Shown: positions 36,218 to 47,719 of the stretch, one piece after another
How positions within the stretch are numbered: position 1 is the stretch's first letter
How the letters are laid out: every line of letters begins with the position of its first letter
NCBI RefSeq assembly: GCF_025698545.1
Contig: NC_068569.1
Span: 3,348,001-3,412,000, forward strand
Source of the DNA: Gossypium raimondii
Lineage: Eukaryota; Streptophyta; Magnoliopsida; Malvales; Malvaceae
Direction: 5' to 3'
DNA: 64,000 bases
Notes under the pieces: model-generated
What the model was told of the DNA's origin: nothing
The model's input: only the letters and a program-made list of their open reading frames with translations
Database searches by the model: none
Translations under genes and position numbers: made by a program

Positions 36218-39200
36218 ATGGCAGACGAAGGACATTACTCTTCAGGCCCCGACTCCGGTAGCCACAAGCGCAAATACGATGACCAGGGGCCGCTGTCTTC
36301 CGTTGGCCGGAGGTCCACAGGGTTCTCGTCTCCAGATTCCGCTCCTCCTCCTTCCTATAACAGCGTCCCGCCACCGCTTGACGGCATCGAGATGGCCAAG
36401 CAGCGAGCTCAGGAGATTGCTGCTCGCCTTACCGCGGCCTCCGCTGGCGCTGAAGCCAAGCGCCCTCGTGTCGAGAACGGTTCTGGCGGTGGTTTTGATA
36501 ACGAGAAGGGATTTATGTCCGCTCCTTCTGGTATAGCTCCCCCATTGTCTCTGTTTCTTGCCCATAACACGGTTTCTTGAATGGTAGAAACTTCATTATT
36601 TGAGGGGATTATTGCATCTAGGTTTTGTATTTAGGGTTTCGAACTTTTAACTATATATTGACTTTTTCAGCTGGTAATAGTATAGATCTGATTTTTGAAA
36701 GTTGATGCAAAGCGTAATGAAGAGCTCTAATAAATGCAGATATAAAGCACATGTCAAGCTCTGCTCCTTCGGCAATACCTGCTTCATATGGTAGCTACCA
36801 TGGTACTAGCAAAAAGATTGACATTCCACAAAATAGGGTTGGTGTTATAATTGGCAAAGCTGGAGAAACCATTAAATATCTTCAACTGCAATCTGGCGCA
36901 AAGATTCAGGTCCAGCGAGATATGGATGCAGATCCTAATTCCGTGACTAGGCCTGTGGAGCTCATGGGTACTGCTGAACAAATAGCTAAGGCTGAGCAGT
37001 TGATAAATGATGTTCTGGCGGAGGTTATTCATCCTTCATTTTTTATCCATGTGAAATTGTTGTATTGACCTGTTGCAGAATTTAAGGAATGTAGTAATAT
37101 CTTTTAATGCTTTGTCCAGGCTGAAGCAGGAGGTTCTGGCATAGTTTCTCGAAGATTGACAGGACATGCTGGAAGTGAGCACTTTGAAATGAAGATACCA
37201 AATAACAAGGTATCCAAATTTAAAGTGTTACTCAGCTTTGTTCGTTGACTTTGTTGTTTCAAGATAATATGTTATTCTGCTTGATCTCAGGTTGGCCTGG
37301 TGATTGGTAAAGGTGGTGAAACAATTAAAAATATGCAAGCTAGAACTGGAGCTCGTATTCAGGTTTGAGTCATACTAGTCATCTTTATTTGGAAGTTCTC
37401 TGTTGTTGCTTAGCTTCATATCCACGGATGTGTATTTATTTGAATTATATTCAGCTAACTTTGGACCAGCTTTTATTTATTCTTAAGCATTTTCTTAACT
37501 ATGCTCTTCTGAACCAGTCATAATTGCACCTGCAAATATGGTTTGACAGCAGTTCATATGCTATTCTTGTGCAGGTGATCCCGTTGCACTTGCCCCCAGG
37601 TGATACATCTACAGAAAGGACATTACACATAGATGGGACTAGTGAACAGATTAAAACTGCTAGAGAATTGGTTGATGAGGTCATAAGTGAGGTATGCTTG
37701 GATGTGATTCTAGGAGGAAATGTTTTCCTTGAGTTAAAATATTCCGCCCCTCTTCTTTTACCTGGATCGCTTGTGCTTGTTTTGTACGTACATTATGCAT
37801 GCCACTCCTGGAGTTCTATCCATAAATGTTCTTCTTTGAGTGTTGATTTTCTGTGATTTTGGAAGCATTATGCTTTTTCAGTTTGTTGTCGTCGTATTCC
37901 TTATATTATTAATTGCAGGGTAAAACCATCGTTGTCCATTTGGGTAAAGTAGGGACTAAATTCTTACTCCATATGTTCATTTTTTCCTAAATAGACTGTT
38001 ATTATGATTTGTCAATCATTGCCTCTGGTCAATGTTCTGAAAATCTGCCCTTTATTTTATCAAATTTTTACATTTCCTCGTACTTGTATGTACCAATTGA
38101 GAAAGTATATGGTTCTCCCACACAGGTTTTACCATTTCTTCCAAGTATTCTGATGAATAATTCTAGGTGCTTTTATATCCCCGTTTCTTGTGTAGTTATT
38201 CAGCCACTTTGAGATATAGATTGGATTTACATTATCATCAATATCTTTCTTCCCTTTGTTCCACTTGTTAAATCTTGAGAGTTGCAGACATCTTTTGCTG
38301 GTGATCCTTGTTGCTATGACAGCTGATTGAGAAATTGTCATATTTGTCAAGATGACTAGTGGAAGATGAGCAGATCCTCTACTTTGTAAGAGATTCGACG
38401 ACTGTTTTGTATCAAAATTTTATGGTTCTAGTTTTATGTTAGGAGCTAACATATGGTAGTTTGAACTGGTTGGTATCCTTCTTGAAATCTTATCGGTGGA
38501 TTTATAGTATTACATGCCAAATTCAAACTGTCAAGGTCTTATCTGCAGTTGGTTTCTTATATATTATTAAAGTAAATTGTGTGTTAAGGATTCAAACAGC
38601 TGTGAGTCACAGATGGTTACTGTTCTTTAGTTCTACTTCAGTTTTGAGCTGATGTTTTATGTTTAGTTTGCAAGGCAGGTCTTGCCCCCTCAGATGTTAG
38701 GATATAGTGCTATAAACAAGGACTTCATTCTGGTGATAGAACTCCAATATTTTCGTCATCCTTTGGTTTAGTATGTATTGGCCAATTGATAACACCAGCA
38801 TTTGTTTCTGTCTTGGCTTTTCCTCTGCATTGTGTGCTATGGTTTGAGATCCTAGCTTAATATTTAGGAATCTTTTATTTTCAGAGAGGCTTGAAGTTGT
38901 TGGATATTAAGGTTGCTAAATATTAGACTCTTATATTAAATAATGTTCCTATTTCTGTTAGTCTTCCCACTTGTTAAATAGTTAACATGGGTGCTTTAGT
39001 TTTTTGTACTTAATATAGTGCTTAATTTGGCTTATTCTTTGAATCTTTAATCTTTTCAATCTTATTTACTTATTTGAGTGTCCCTGGTTTCTTCTCCGTT
39101 ATCCTTTAACATTGTTGGCTGGGGATTACAAGTTCTCATAACCTTGAATTTTCTACTCTGAAAATTTAAATTACACTCTCTACCTGCTAAAAGATTGTTT

Positions 39201-41041
39201 TCTCTAACTAAAAGATGTTCTTTAACCCTAATTGTCGGGTTTTATTTGCATCAGATTTCTCCTCGTTCATTATTTGTGTTGGATTTTTTTCATCAGAAAA
39301 TTCTGACTTTGAGATGGTGTATATGAAGAAAATATGATGATAAAGGTTGATTATCCAATCTAAATGCAGATAATAATCTTTAAGTGTTTGATCTATATTG
39401 CATTTTTCCTTCCTTTTTGGTATATAAAATTTTAGGGTCTGTTTTAAGAGATAATTTGCTTAATTCGTGTTGATTGATTTTTCTAGGACTATTGAATAAG
39501 GTGATATGTAGTGTACTTTTAACTGTGAGTTTCTTGCCTGTACATGGCAATGTAGTACATAGTTATTTTGTCTTTAATATGAAAGCTTCTATTAGTGTTT
39601 CTGGGTTTTTTTTCTCTTTGCACCCATTCACTTCAATTAAGGAGAGGATGGGCTTCTGCTGGAGTAAAACACAATATTCCCTCCGACCATACGGTATGTA
39701 GGCATTTTAAACCCTTCGTACTATTGTACAAACTCCATTAAATCCACTGTGGACATATTTTGTGTATTTTTGCAGTTTTATGCTGATTTTGATACTTGCT
39801 GTTTAGTTTTTTTTTGGTATATCCCTATTTGTTTATAGATGCATATTCTGTTTCGCTGTATGTGTTTATGTGCCACTGTGCCTTCATCAAATAAAAGTGA
39901 ACTTGTTATTTGAGGAAATAATTTTGTGCAGAATCGTATGAGAAATCCAGCAATGGCTGGAGGTTATCAACAGCAAGGATATCAAGCACGACCACCTGCA
40001 AACTGGGGCCAAGGGGCTCCTCAAATGCAGCAACCTGGCTATGGTTATATGCAACCTGGAGCTTATCCTGGCCCTTCACCACAGTATAACATGTCTCAGC
40101 CACCTTATGGTGGCTATCCTTCCCAACCTTCATCTGGTGGATATGCCTCTGGTTGGGACCAGTCAGCTATACCACCAAACCAGCAAAGTTCTTCTGCAGG
40201 TGGTTATGATTACTATAATCAACAGCCTTCTTCACAGCAGCAGCAAACGCCTGGTGGTTCAGCAGCTCCAACTGATAATAGTGGTTACCATTACAGTCAG
40301 CCACCAGCTTCTGGCTACATTCAACCAGGACAAGGTTATGCTCAGGATGGCTATGGTGGATACCATGCACCTCCACAATCAGGTTATGGACAGCCAGCAT
40401 CATATGAACAACAAGGTTATGGTTCAGCACAAAGCTATGGCAGTGCAACGAACCCTACTCAAGAGGGTCACACTCCCTCCTATGGTGGTCAAGGGGATGC
40501 TGGTCAAGTACCTACTTCTACCCAGCCTTCTGCGGTGGGTCAGCAAGGGTACAATACAAGTCAGGTGCCTAGCCCAAATCCTGGCAGTTATCCACCTCAA
40601 GGAAGTACTCAACCTAGTTACAGTCAGAGTGGCTATGGGAGTCAACCACCAGCTCAGTCGGGCTATGGACCACCACAAGGGCAGAAACCAGTGGTCAATC
40701 ACCCTGCCTATGGGCAGACACAGCAGTCTCCTACCACCCCAGGAAGCTATGGCCAGGCAGGATATCAATCACAGCCTCCATCTTCTGGCTATGGTCAAGC
40801 AGAATCAGGTTCACAACGGCCTCAATCATCTACTTATGGTGGTGCTGCAGCTGCTCAGCCGGGATATGGTGCCCCACCCTATGCAGCACAATATAATGCC
40901 TCTTATAGCAGTTATTCACAGCCTCCAGCATATCATTCTGACAGCAATGCAAGTGGGGGCACACGTGGCACTTATGAGGCAGCGCCAGCTGCTCAAACCG
41001 GGCAGCAAGGTGGAGCTGGAAATGCATCACCGCGAACTTGA
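36218..41041 (+). CDS. Two-KH-domain RNA-binding protein with prion-like C-terminus (FUBP-like)
   Basis: Six exons (36218-36530, 36740-37023, 37120-37209, 37291-37362, 37575-37691, 39932-41041) give 661 aa in one frame. KH1 spans about residues 130-199 with its GKAG loop at 143-146. KH2 spans about 219-292 with GKGG at 235-238. Both contain the IIGK/VIGK core that binds single-stranded nucleic acid. Residues 293-661, all in the last exon, are rich in Gln, Tyr, Gly, Pro and Ser with repeated SGYG, QQGY and YGxPP motifs, a prion-like domain expected to condense. The layout matches plant proteins named far-upstream-element-binding-like. Intron 5 is 2.2 kb. The N-terminus has a possible nuclear signal (HKRKYDD). 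GGTAAGTTT at 41046 could open a 3' UTR intron. Confidence 0.93.
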
Positions 41042-42577
41042 TTAGGGGTAAGTTTGTTTTAAGACGATTAAATATTTTGGTACTTCATGCAAATGGTTTT
41101 ATTGTACTCCAGGTATAGATCTAGCTATAGTTTTTGCAATGTGATTTAAAGTAATGCTAGTGTTTTACTTCGATATTTTGATGCTGCAAATGGTTTTGGA
41201 TGGTTTATTTGTCTTGCTTTTTTATGCTTATCTTTTTAATCTGAGGACTATAATTGCTTGTTTTAAGTAGTCATTTTGTTCATCTTATAAATTGATATTC
41301 TTGAGGAATGTCCTTATCCTTTGGAGGCTGGTTATAATGTTATACAAGGCAGATGCTGCAGCATTCCTATCAATGATCGACGAGGGAGCAAGCAATTGCC
41401 ATCTGGGCCAAACAAACTGAAAATAATACCCAAAAAAGTGAAATTTACTGAAATGCCCCCTGTTAAATTGGTAATCCTACGTTACCATTTATTATTCCGC
41501 TAATCTTACAATTTTCTTCTGGTGATTTTCGGTCTCTGACGTTCCAATATTAGCCATTTTTTTTCTCATGTGCTTTCGCCTTTTATTTCTCCAAACCTAA
41601 AATCCTATCGGAGTGAGACCAGGGCTGAACCGAAAGGAAGGTGATAGAATTTCCCGCTGCTCAGCTCTCTGTGTGCCGAAAATTTCGCTTCATCTTCAAA
41701 CCTAAATATAATGAATGATAATTATAGTAGGAGCATTCGATTATTTTTCTTGACAATAATGGTGCCATAATTTAATTCAACTTACAGTATCTTTCTGGCA
41801 AAATCGTCACAATGAATAAAAAAATAGGGATCACTTTAAAGAATATGGCCAAAAACAGGAGGAAAATGAGGAGATTGCAGACTAACCGAGTTGTTTTCAA
41901 AGTTAATTCTTCGCTGCCATGTGTTAAAACTTGAAACTGAAAATTGTTTCCTGTTCTTCGGCAATGGGGAGACTGGGTCTCTGACAGATGGCGTAATAAT
42001 GAACGTTCAAGCTAGCAGAACTCACCAGGAAGGAATTTATATTAATAGGGTAAGGTATATTCTCGGTTCTCAATTTGCTCTCTCCCAACCCCCAAGCACG
42101 TATCGCAAAAAAAACTATTCATTTGTTTCCTCTTCACAGGTTCTCACGCTTCACTCTTATTTCCTTCTTAATATTTCCCTATTCAACTCTTATACTGTTG
42201 TCTCTTTCTTTAATCTTCATTGTTTACCGACCGAGTTCTATGGAGGTTTTATAGGTTTTCTTTGGAACATGTTCATATTTCCCGTCTTTTTCATTTCCTT
42301 GTTTTAATTAGTTTAATGCTGCTTAAGAAATTACGTCTCCTCTCTTGTTTCAAATTGATTTGTTGATTTGATCTTTAGAATTTGGATATATTTATCGTGT
42401 GGGAATTACGTCACGGTATGATGTATTTAAGACGCGCAATTCTGGAATGATTTGATGGAGAATGTTCAAATTTTACGAACAACGATGCTGAGTTGAAAAT
42501 CTTTTGGTGCAAGTCGAACGCTTTATCGTAAAATTATACGGATTCAATCATGATATTTGGTTTTATTTGTGAAGCTA
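41042..42577. other. 3' UTR of the KH gene and leader of the ATP synthase g gene
   Basis: No other gene was recognised. A promoter and a leader with a possible 5' UTR intron ending at GTGAAG just before 42574 would fit the end of the stretch. An ORF of 138 codons near 41891-42307 has no recognisable protein features. Confidence 0.5.
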
Positions 42578-43477
42578 ATGGCGTTGACATTCAAGTTAGC
42601 TCAGTTGCAGTCCAAGGCAACTCGAGCATCCCAGTTGGTATCAAAGCATGCTCCTCTGTACTACAAGCAGCTACTTGAGCAGAATAAACACTACATTCAG
42701 GACCCACCCACTGTTGAGAAATGTAACCTTTTGTCAAAGTAATTATTTTACACTCGTCTAGCCAGGTTATCTCCTATGATCAAACCACTGCATTGTAATT
42801 TTGGGTGATATCTTTCCCTCTTTTGTGAGATTCTTTGCATATAGATTGATAGACACTGCAAATGATGGTTGAATGTTAAAGGTCTGAGCAGGAAGCTTAT
42901 GCTGGTAGTTGATCTTGGTGGCAACGGTAAAAGGACAACGGAGAGGGTTCTTGTCCTTGTTTCGAGTTATTGCTTCGACTTTTGCAATCTCTCCTATAAC
43001 AATCAATGCCATGCAAAGCATGGTGATGGGTTGAAACAAAAGGCGTGGCTGCATTTTAGTGTTAAACGTTAGCATAGACTTCTCCCAACATCGTATATTC
43101 ATTTTTTTCTTTTTCCTTGAGCCTCTATCGATTGCCCTATGCTTCCCTGCATTGATCAAACCTTCATGCTGATCCATTGGATATTGCTTTGTTTACAGAC
43201 AAGTTTTCCTTCTTATATCGTCACTGCTTAGTGTTGTTTGATTGTGATTTTCTGTGCTTGTGATGATATGTACATGTGAATTCGATGCAGCATTCCTAGC
43301 CGATACGAGGCATTCCAGAAGGAGATGGATTATGTGAAGCTAATGTGGAAGAAAAGGAATGAATGGAAGATTGAAGATGCAGGAATTGCTACGCTGTTCG
43401 GGTTAGAATGTTTTGCTTGGTATTGTACAGGAGAGATTGTTGGTCGAGGTTTCACCTTCACCGGCTATTACATCTAA
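42578..43477 (+). pseudogene. Mitochondrial ATP synthase subunit g, interrupted by one in-frame TAA
   Basis: Subunit g sits in the membrane part of F1Fo ATP synthase and helps dimerise it. Two exons, 42578-42765 and 43291-43477, would encode 124 codons, the family length. Exon 1 gives MALTFKLAQLQSKATRASQL... through CNLLSK, then TAA (42740-42742, codon 55), then LFYTRLA. Exon 2 gives IPSRYEAFQKEMDYVKLMW through GEIVGRGFTFTGYYI and a stop. Family members have KQLLYTRLASIP here, so CAA became TAA. The change also makes AA|GTAATT. Splicing at 42739 to exon 2 would keep frame, remove the stop and lose nine residues (codons 54-63 replaced by one Asn). The gene could therefore be dead or still make a shortened protein. 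Confidence 0.85.
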
Positions 43478-44009
43478 TTGAGTCACCAATATCGGCTTCT
43501 AAGATGAGCTGGTCTAGCTTTTTACTGTATTCGTTTTCTTGAATGTTTCCGTCAAAACATACGGTTTTGCCGTTCTGTAAGAAAAATCAGACTGAGCTAG
43601 CGATAACCTTTTCTGTTTCAATAATTTTCTCATCTTCCTCCTTGCATAAATATGATCAATCTCATAACAAGATGCATAACCAAACGCTGTGCAGTCAATA
43701 TGCACAGATATTTCTCAAGGATAGCGGCAGATATATAAAGAATATGTGGTCGTAAGCAGCTTTCTGCATCTCTTTGAACATGGAAATTATGAAAGACCAA
43801 AAGTGAATGAAAATAACATGGAAATTATGAAAGACCAAAAGTGAATGAAAATAAAATCTCAAAATGCCCTCCCTCAATCCTCTTGTTGGTTTTGGTAGGT
43901 TAATTCCATTTTCCTTTTGATCCATGCACTTGTATTATTCTATTTTTAAGATGGTTATCATTTTCACGTTTTCCTATCTCAAGCTCCGGAGAAAAGGGAT
44001 TTCGGGAAT
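43478..44009. other. Short intergenic region between converging genes
   Basis: 3' flanks of the ATP synthase g and ferrochelatase copies, with one 38-bp tandem duplication. No gene seen. Confidence 0.6.
43777..43852. repeat. 38-bp exact tandem duplication
   Basis: Two copies of a unit starting AACATGGAAATTATGAAAG (43777-43814 and 43815-43852). Confidence 0.9.
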
Positions 44010-45817
44010 TCAACGGCAGTCGGATTCTTTGGCAGTTTCCCTTAAGATTGATAGGCTTTTTGCAGATGGTAGAGCTTCAACCACAGCATCAGCTAGATCT
44101 GTGATGAATGAAGAGGTGCAACCTAGAGCAGGCACCCGACCCAATTCTCTATACCGGATTTAAGAGCTAAGTCCTTGTATCACATGTCTATCTCTTCAAG
44201 AGTCTCTATGTGCTCACTTACAAAGCTGAAATTTGTGATGGAAGTTGAATTAATCTACCACCACATAATCTAAGCATTTCGATCCACATGATAACAGCTA
44301 CTCAGATGGACCTTATCGGAACAGCTAGAAGACTCTTCACACCTTTCCGGCCAAGCTCAACAAGAACTTCATTAGTGTAGGGCTTCAGCCATTGCACCGG
44401 ACCAACTCTACTCTGTAAGGCAAGCATGGATAAGTTGTTATTATTCCATGTGAAAGCAGACACTCGGGTTCTAAAACTAACCTGTGCTCTCGCATAATTA
44501 AGTATATGCACTCCTCGATTTGATCCTTGTACGGATCTCCATCATTCTCGTCGTAGCTAACCGGCACACCATGGGCACTAAAGAATATAAGGACCTCTTC
44601 AGGCTTTTCAAATTTGCTCAACTGTGTCACAATTGAATCAGCTATAGACCTAATATAACCTTGTCGTCGGTACCAGAAGCGGATGATCGAAACAGGTAAT
44701 CTCAATAAATATGCATCGTCCCTGAAACATAACTTGCATTCAGAGCCAAACGGCGAACAACAATGGATGGTTTCAAGCAGGAATAGGCTTAATAAAAATG
44801 ATCTAACACCTACATGAATATTCGCTGCAAAACTCGTATGCTTGACCCAGTTGTGGAGATTGAGAACTGAGGAAACAATGGCAGTAGAACAAGCTTCGTT
44901 ATCCTGTCCCACTTAATCTGCTGCATAAAATAAATAATGCTTAGAAATATAGAAAAAAAAAATGCATTTGAAGACTGAAAACTTGTTCGACCATCAAAAG
45001 ATATGATTACGAACCTGCTGAATTGCCTCCTCCATGAAAGGGTACCAACATCGCATTCCCACATATACATTGGCATGTAAATTCTTAGCTTCCAAAGCCG
45101 TTCTAAGAGCATCTGCCTGCATGCATCAAAATTTTCCGGCACCGGCACAAGGTAAACGTCTCAAATTTTTAGAATTAAGGGATTTTCATTTTTACCTGTT
45201 CATCTGTTATTCTACGCAAAGGTGAGCCACCACCAATGGCAGCATACCATCGTTTGGTTTTGGGAGCAAGAAGAATAGATATTAACTTTGCCAATGGTCG
45301 TTGAAGGAACTTAAACAGCTTAGGCAGCCGTATTACATCCTGCATGAGGAAACGGTATCACCATTAGTAGATTTAAAAAAGCCCAGAAATGGATATAAAA
45401 AAAAAGGCTATACGTACGGGATCAGCAAACAAGTTACACAGAAAGGGTTGAACATCATTAAGATTCTCTGGTCCTCCAATATTCACAAGTAGGACACCAA
45501 GCTTCTCAGTGGCGGCATGTCTGCAACGGCATTCTTGCACGAATTTTTCACTGGATGTGCAAATCCCCATGGTGCTGTTCGCTTGAAAGTTGAGATTTCT
45601 CTTCTGAATTAGGCCACCAATGAGACGGCTATGATATTGGGTATTCGAGTATGAACTTGAGATGACCGAAGGATTATATATTCTGTTCACGAAAACAAGA
45701 AGTTTGAAAAATGTAGAAAAGAAAATATTAGGTCTAAAAACCAAATAAAAAAAACAGTATGAACCTTTTGATTAAAACCCAAAGCTTTGATCTGCCGGAT
45801 AATGATACGGCCACCAT
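44010..45817 (-). pseudogene. Ferrochelatase (FC1-like, no CAB domain), disrupted
   Basis: Ferrochelatase inserts Fe2+ into protoporphyrin IX, the last step of heme synthesis. Exons on the minus strand: 45765-45817, 45418-45682, 45196-45339, 45015-45116, 44814-44917, 44482-44721, then about 44312-44447 and 44010-44225. The first six join in frame. They encode a transit-peptide-like N-terminus, then [53 protein letters not shown] and the catalytic FFSAHGVPVSY. Lesions: the intron after exon 6 is only about 35 bp and its acceptor reads CACAT instead of an AG; TGA (44180-44182) follows EHIETLEEIDM; a one-base deletion near 44140 shifts NW(G)RVPALGC; the C-terminal membrane segment is missing. 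[17 protein letters not shown] is still readable. It looks like a recent pseudogene, unless some indels are assembly errors. Confidence 0.88.
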
Positions 45818-47007
45818 AGTTTGGAATCTGAACTGAATTGAAATGTGTGTGTTTATGTGAGATTATGGAAAATGGAAAGTCGAAGAAAAACTGGGTTGGC
45901 TCTCAAGAGAAGAGTAAACGTATTGTTAAAGCTAATACAAACCTTTTAGTTCACATTAACGAATTAAAGGCGCCTTAATATTAAACCTCTTCACAAACTT
46001 CCAAAGTCGGTATGGTGTTTGAATTCAGAATTGTAATGTTATTATGTCATGAAATTGAACTGGTAAATTAAAAAAGTTGGTATTAAACCTCTACTCAGCT
46101 GATAAATAGAAACAATTTCAAGAATCTTTGTAAATCATTTCAAAAATAAGCTTTTTATTGGGTTTTCATCTGTTTTTTATTTTTCTGAACTGGCCGATTA
46201 GGTTCTGATTGTGGGAGAGTGAATGGTTTCATTTCATCTATTAATTTTACTTGGGACAGATGCCTACGCAAATCAAAATTGCGAATATTACAATTAATAA
46301 TTCTTTTATTTATAAAATAGAAATTTTTTGAAAATAATATATTTTTATTAATTAAAAATAAAAAAATTTAAAACAACATGAAATAAAAGATACATTAATA
46401 CTTTTAAAAAAATAATAAAACCTCATACTTAAGGATGTAATTGTAATCATCTAACCATCTAATGAAAGGAGCTAATATGTTTAAAAACTGAATTAAAAAT
46501 AATTATAAAATTAAAGCAATATGAAATAAAAATACAAATGTAAGTAAGAAAGAAATCGAACCCGACGCTCAATAATAAAAAACTAACATTTAATCATCTA
46601 ACCAAAACTAAAAACGCATCCAAATTAAAGCGTTTTTTTGTAAAATCCATTGAAATTGCCGCATTTTTAATTTTCACATATTCTCTTTAAAATCGATCTA
46701 TTTCGATAATTAAAAAAAAACTTTAATCTCTCAATTTCCCTGAAACATATTTAAGGAATTCACCGGGGGATTTTAATGTTTTTTTTTTAAAAGTAACTCA
46801 AAATTTATGTTTTTGTTTGTTAAAGTAGATCGTGCTGGCTGTCTTGTGTATCCAACCATCTCTTAAGTAAATGCCACCCTTTTAATGAAAAAAAAATATT
46901 CTAACAATAATTTTTTGAAGGATTTAAAATTTTTCCAAAAATTAATAAAATTATCAACATTTAAAAAGCCAATGTCTAATCAAGTAATTTCAACACAACC
47001 CGTACTT
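45818..47007. other. Intergenic, AT-rich
   Basis: Upstream flank of the ferrochelatase copy. No gene recognised. Around 46555 GAACCCGACGCTCAATAATA resembles dispersed plant repeats, not assigned. Confidence 0.5.
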
Positions 47008-47036
47008 TAGGGTTTTGGAGAAACCGCTATATAAAA
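47008..47036 (+). promoter_or_regulatory. Telo-box plus TATA box
   Basis: TAGGGTTT at 47008-47015 and TATATAAAA at 47028-47036. This pair is typical of plant promoters of snoRNA clusters and translation-related genes. No protein gene follows. Confidence 0.5.
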
Positions 47037-47223
47037 GCAAGCAAGCACTGACTATATTTTGTAAGCAGCCATCCAATCTCATCTTCCGCTCCTCTCTCCA
47101 GTTCATTCTCTTCTACTATGCATTTCATTTTAGAGTTTATATGGTTATTAGATTTTGTTTTCTTATATTACAAATGGGAATTCTGTGATCAGTAGTGGTG
47201 AGTCAGATAGTTGCAGATTGAGC

Positions 47224-47352
47224 GGCTCCATAACAGAGTCAACAGCAGGTGCCGATCCATGGCGTCCTGACTGCCGCTTGGAGCCCAGATTTAGTTAAAC
47301 GGGAGAAGACCCATGAAACTCACCGTTGTTTCATGACACAATAACCCGTTTA
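47224..47352 (+). ncRNA. Candidate structured RNA, two adjacent strong hairpins
   Basis: Hairpin A (47224-47285) has outer stem GGCTCC/GGAGCC, middle stem AGTCA/TGACT and a GC-rich inner stem. Hairpin B (47296-47352) has outer stem TAAACGGG/CCCGTTTA and inner stem CATGAAAC/GTTTCATG, all perfect. They lie about 190 bp after a TATA box. The double hairpin recalls H/ACA RNAs, but no clear H box or terminal ACA was found, so the class is unknown. Confidence 0.4.
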
Positions 47353-47639
47353 TATTTAATTTTTGTCTTATTTCATCGACGTTTTTTTGGAGAATAAAAA
47401 ATGTTAAGCAAACGGTAAGACTTTTAAAGCTAACAGTTGAAAGCGGGCATCCAGTCAGACACGGGTGTTTGTTGTTTTACAATAGCAATCCACCTTTTGC
47501 ATGGTGCCCAAAGCTAGCTGCTTACACGATTGGAGGCCGCCTTTCTTTCTTCATTGTTTCCTTCAAATTTAAAGCAGCTAAATATGTATATATAAATATG
47601 TAATTTTTGTATTATTGGTATTGATTAATTTGTATTAAT

Positions 47640-47700
47640 GGCTCCACAATCGAGTCAGCAGTGAGAGCCTTTTTCGAGACGCCTTGTCTGCCGCTTGGAT
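47640..47700 (+). repeat. Second, diverged copy of hairpin A
   Basis: GGCTCC, GAGTCAGCAG, then CTGCCGCTTGGA match hairpin A in the same order, 416 bp downstream. The loop region and the last stem bases differ. Confidence 0.55.
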
Positions 47701-47719
47701 TCAAAAGAAATTTACTGGA

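Noticed and set aside
40041-41045. 334-codon open frame overlapping the KH gene last exon
   Set aside because: It is the +1 shadow of the low-complexity Gln/Tyr/Gly-rich exon. The KH frame joins five upstream exons in phase and matches a known protein layout.
41891-42307. 138-codon frame upstream of ATP synthase g
   Set aside because: No recognisable motif and no codon-bias support. It overlaps likely leader or intron sequence.
47224-47352. Assignment of the two hairpins to H/ACA snoRNA or another named RNA
   Set aside because: No convincing H box between the hairpins or ACA after the second, and no match to recalled U-RNAs. Left as an unclassified candidate.
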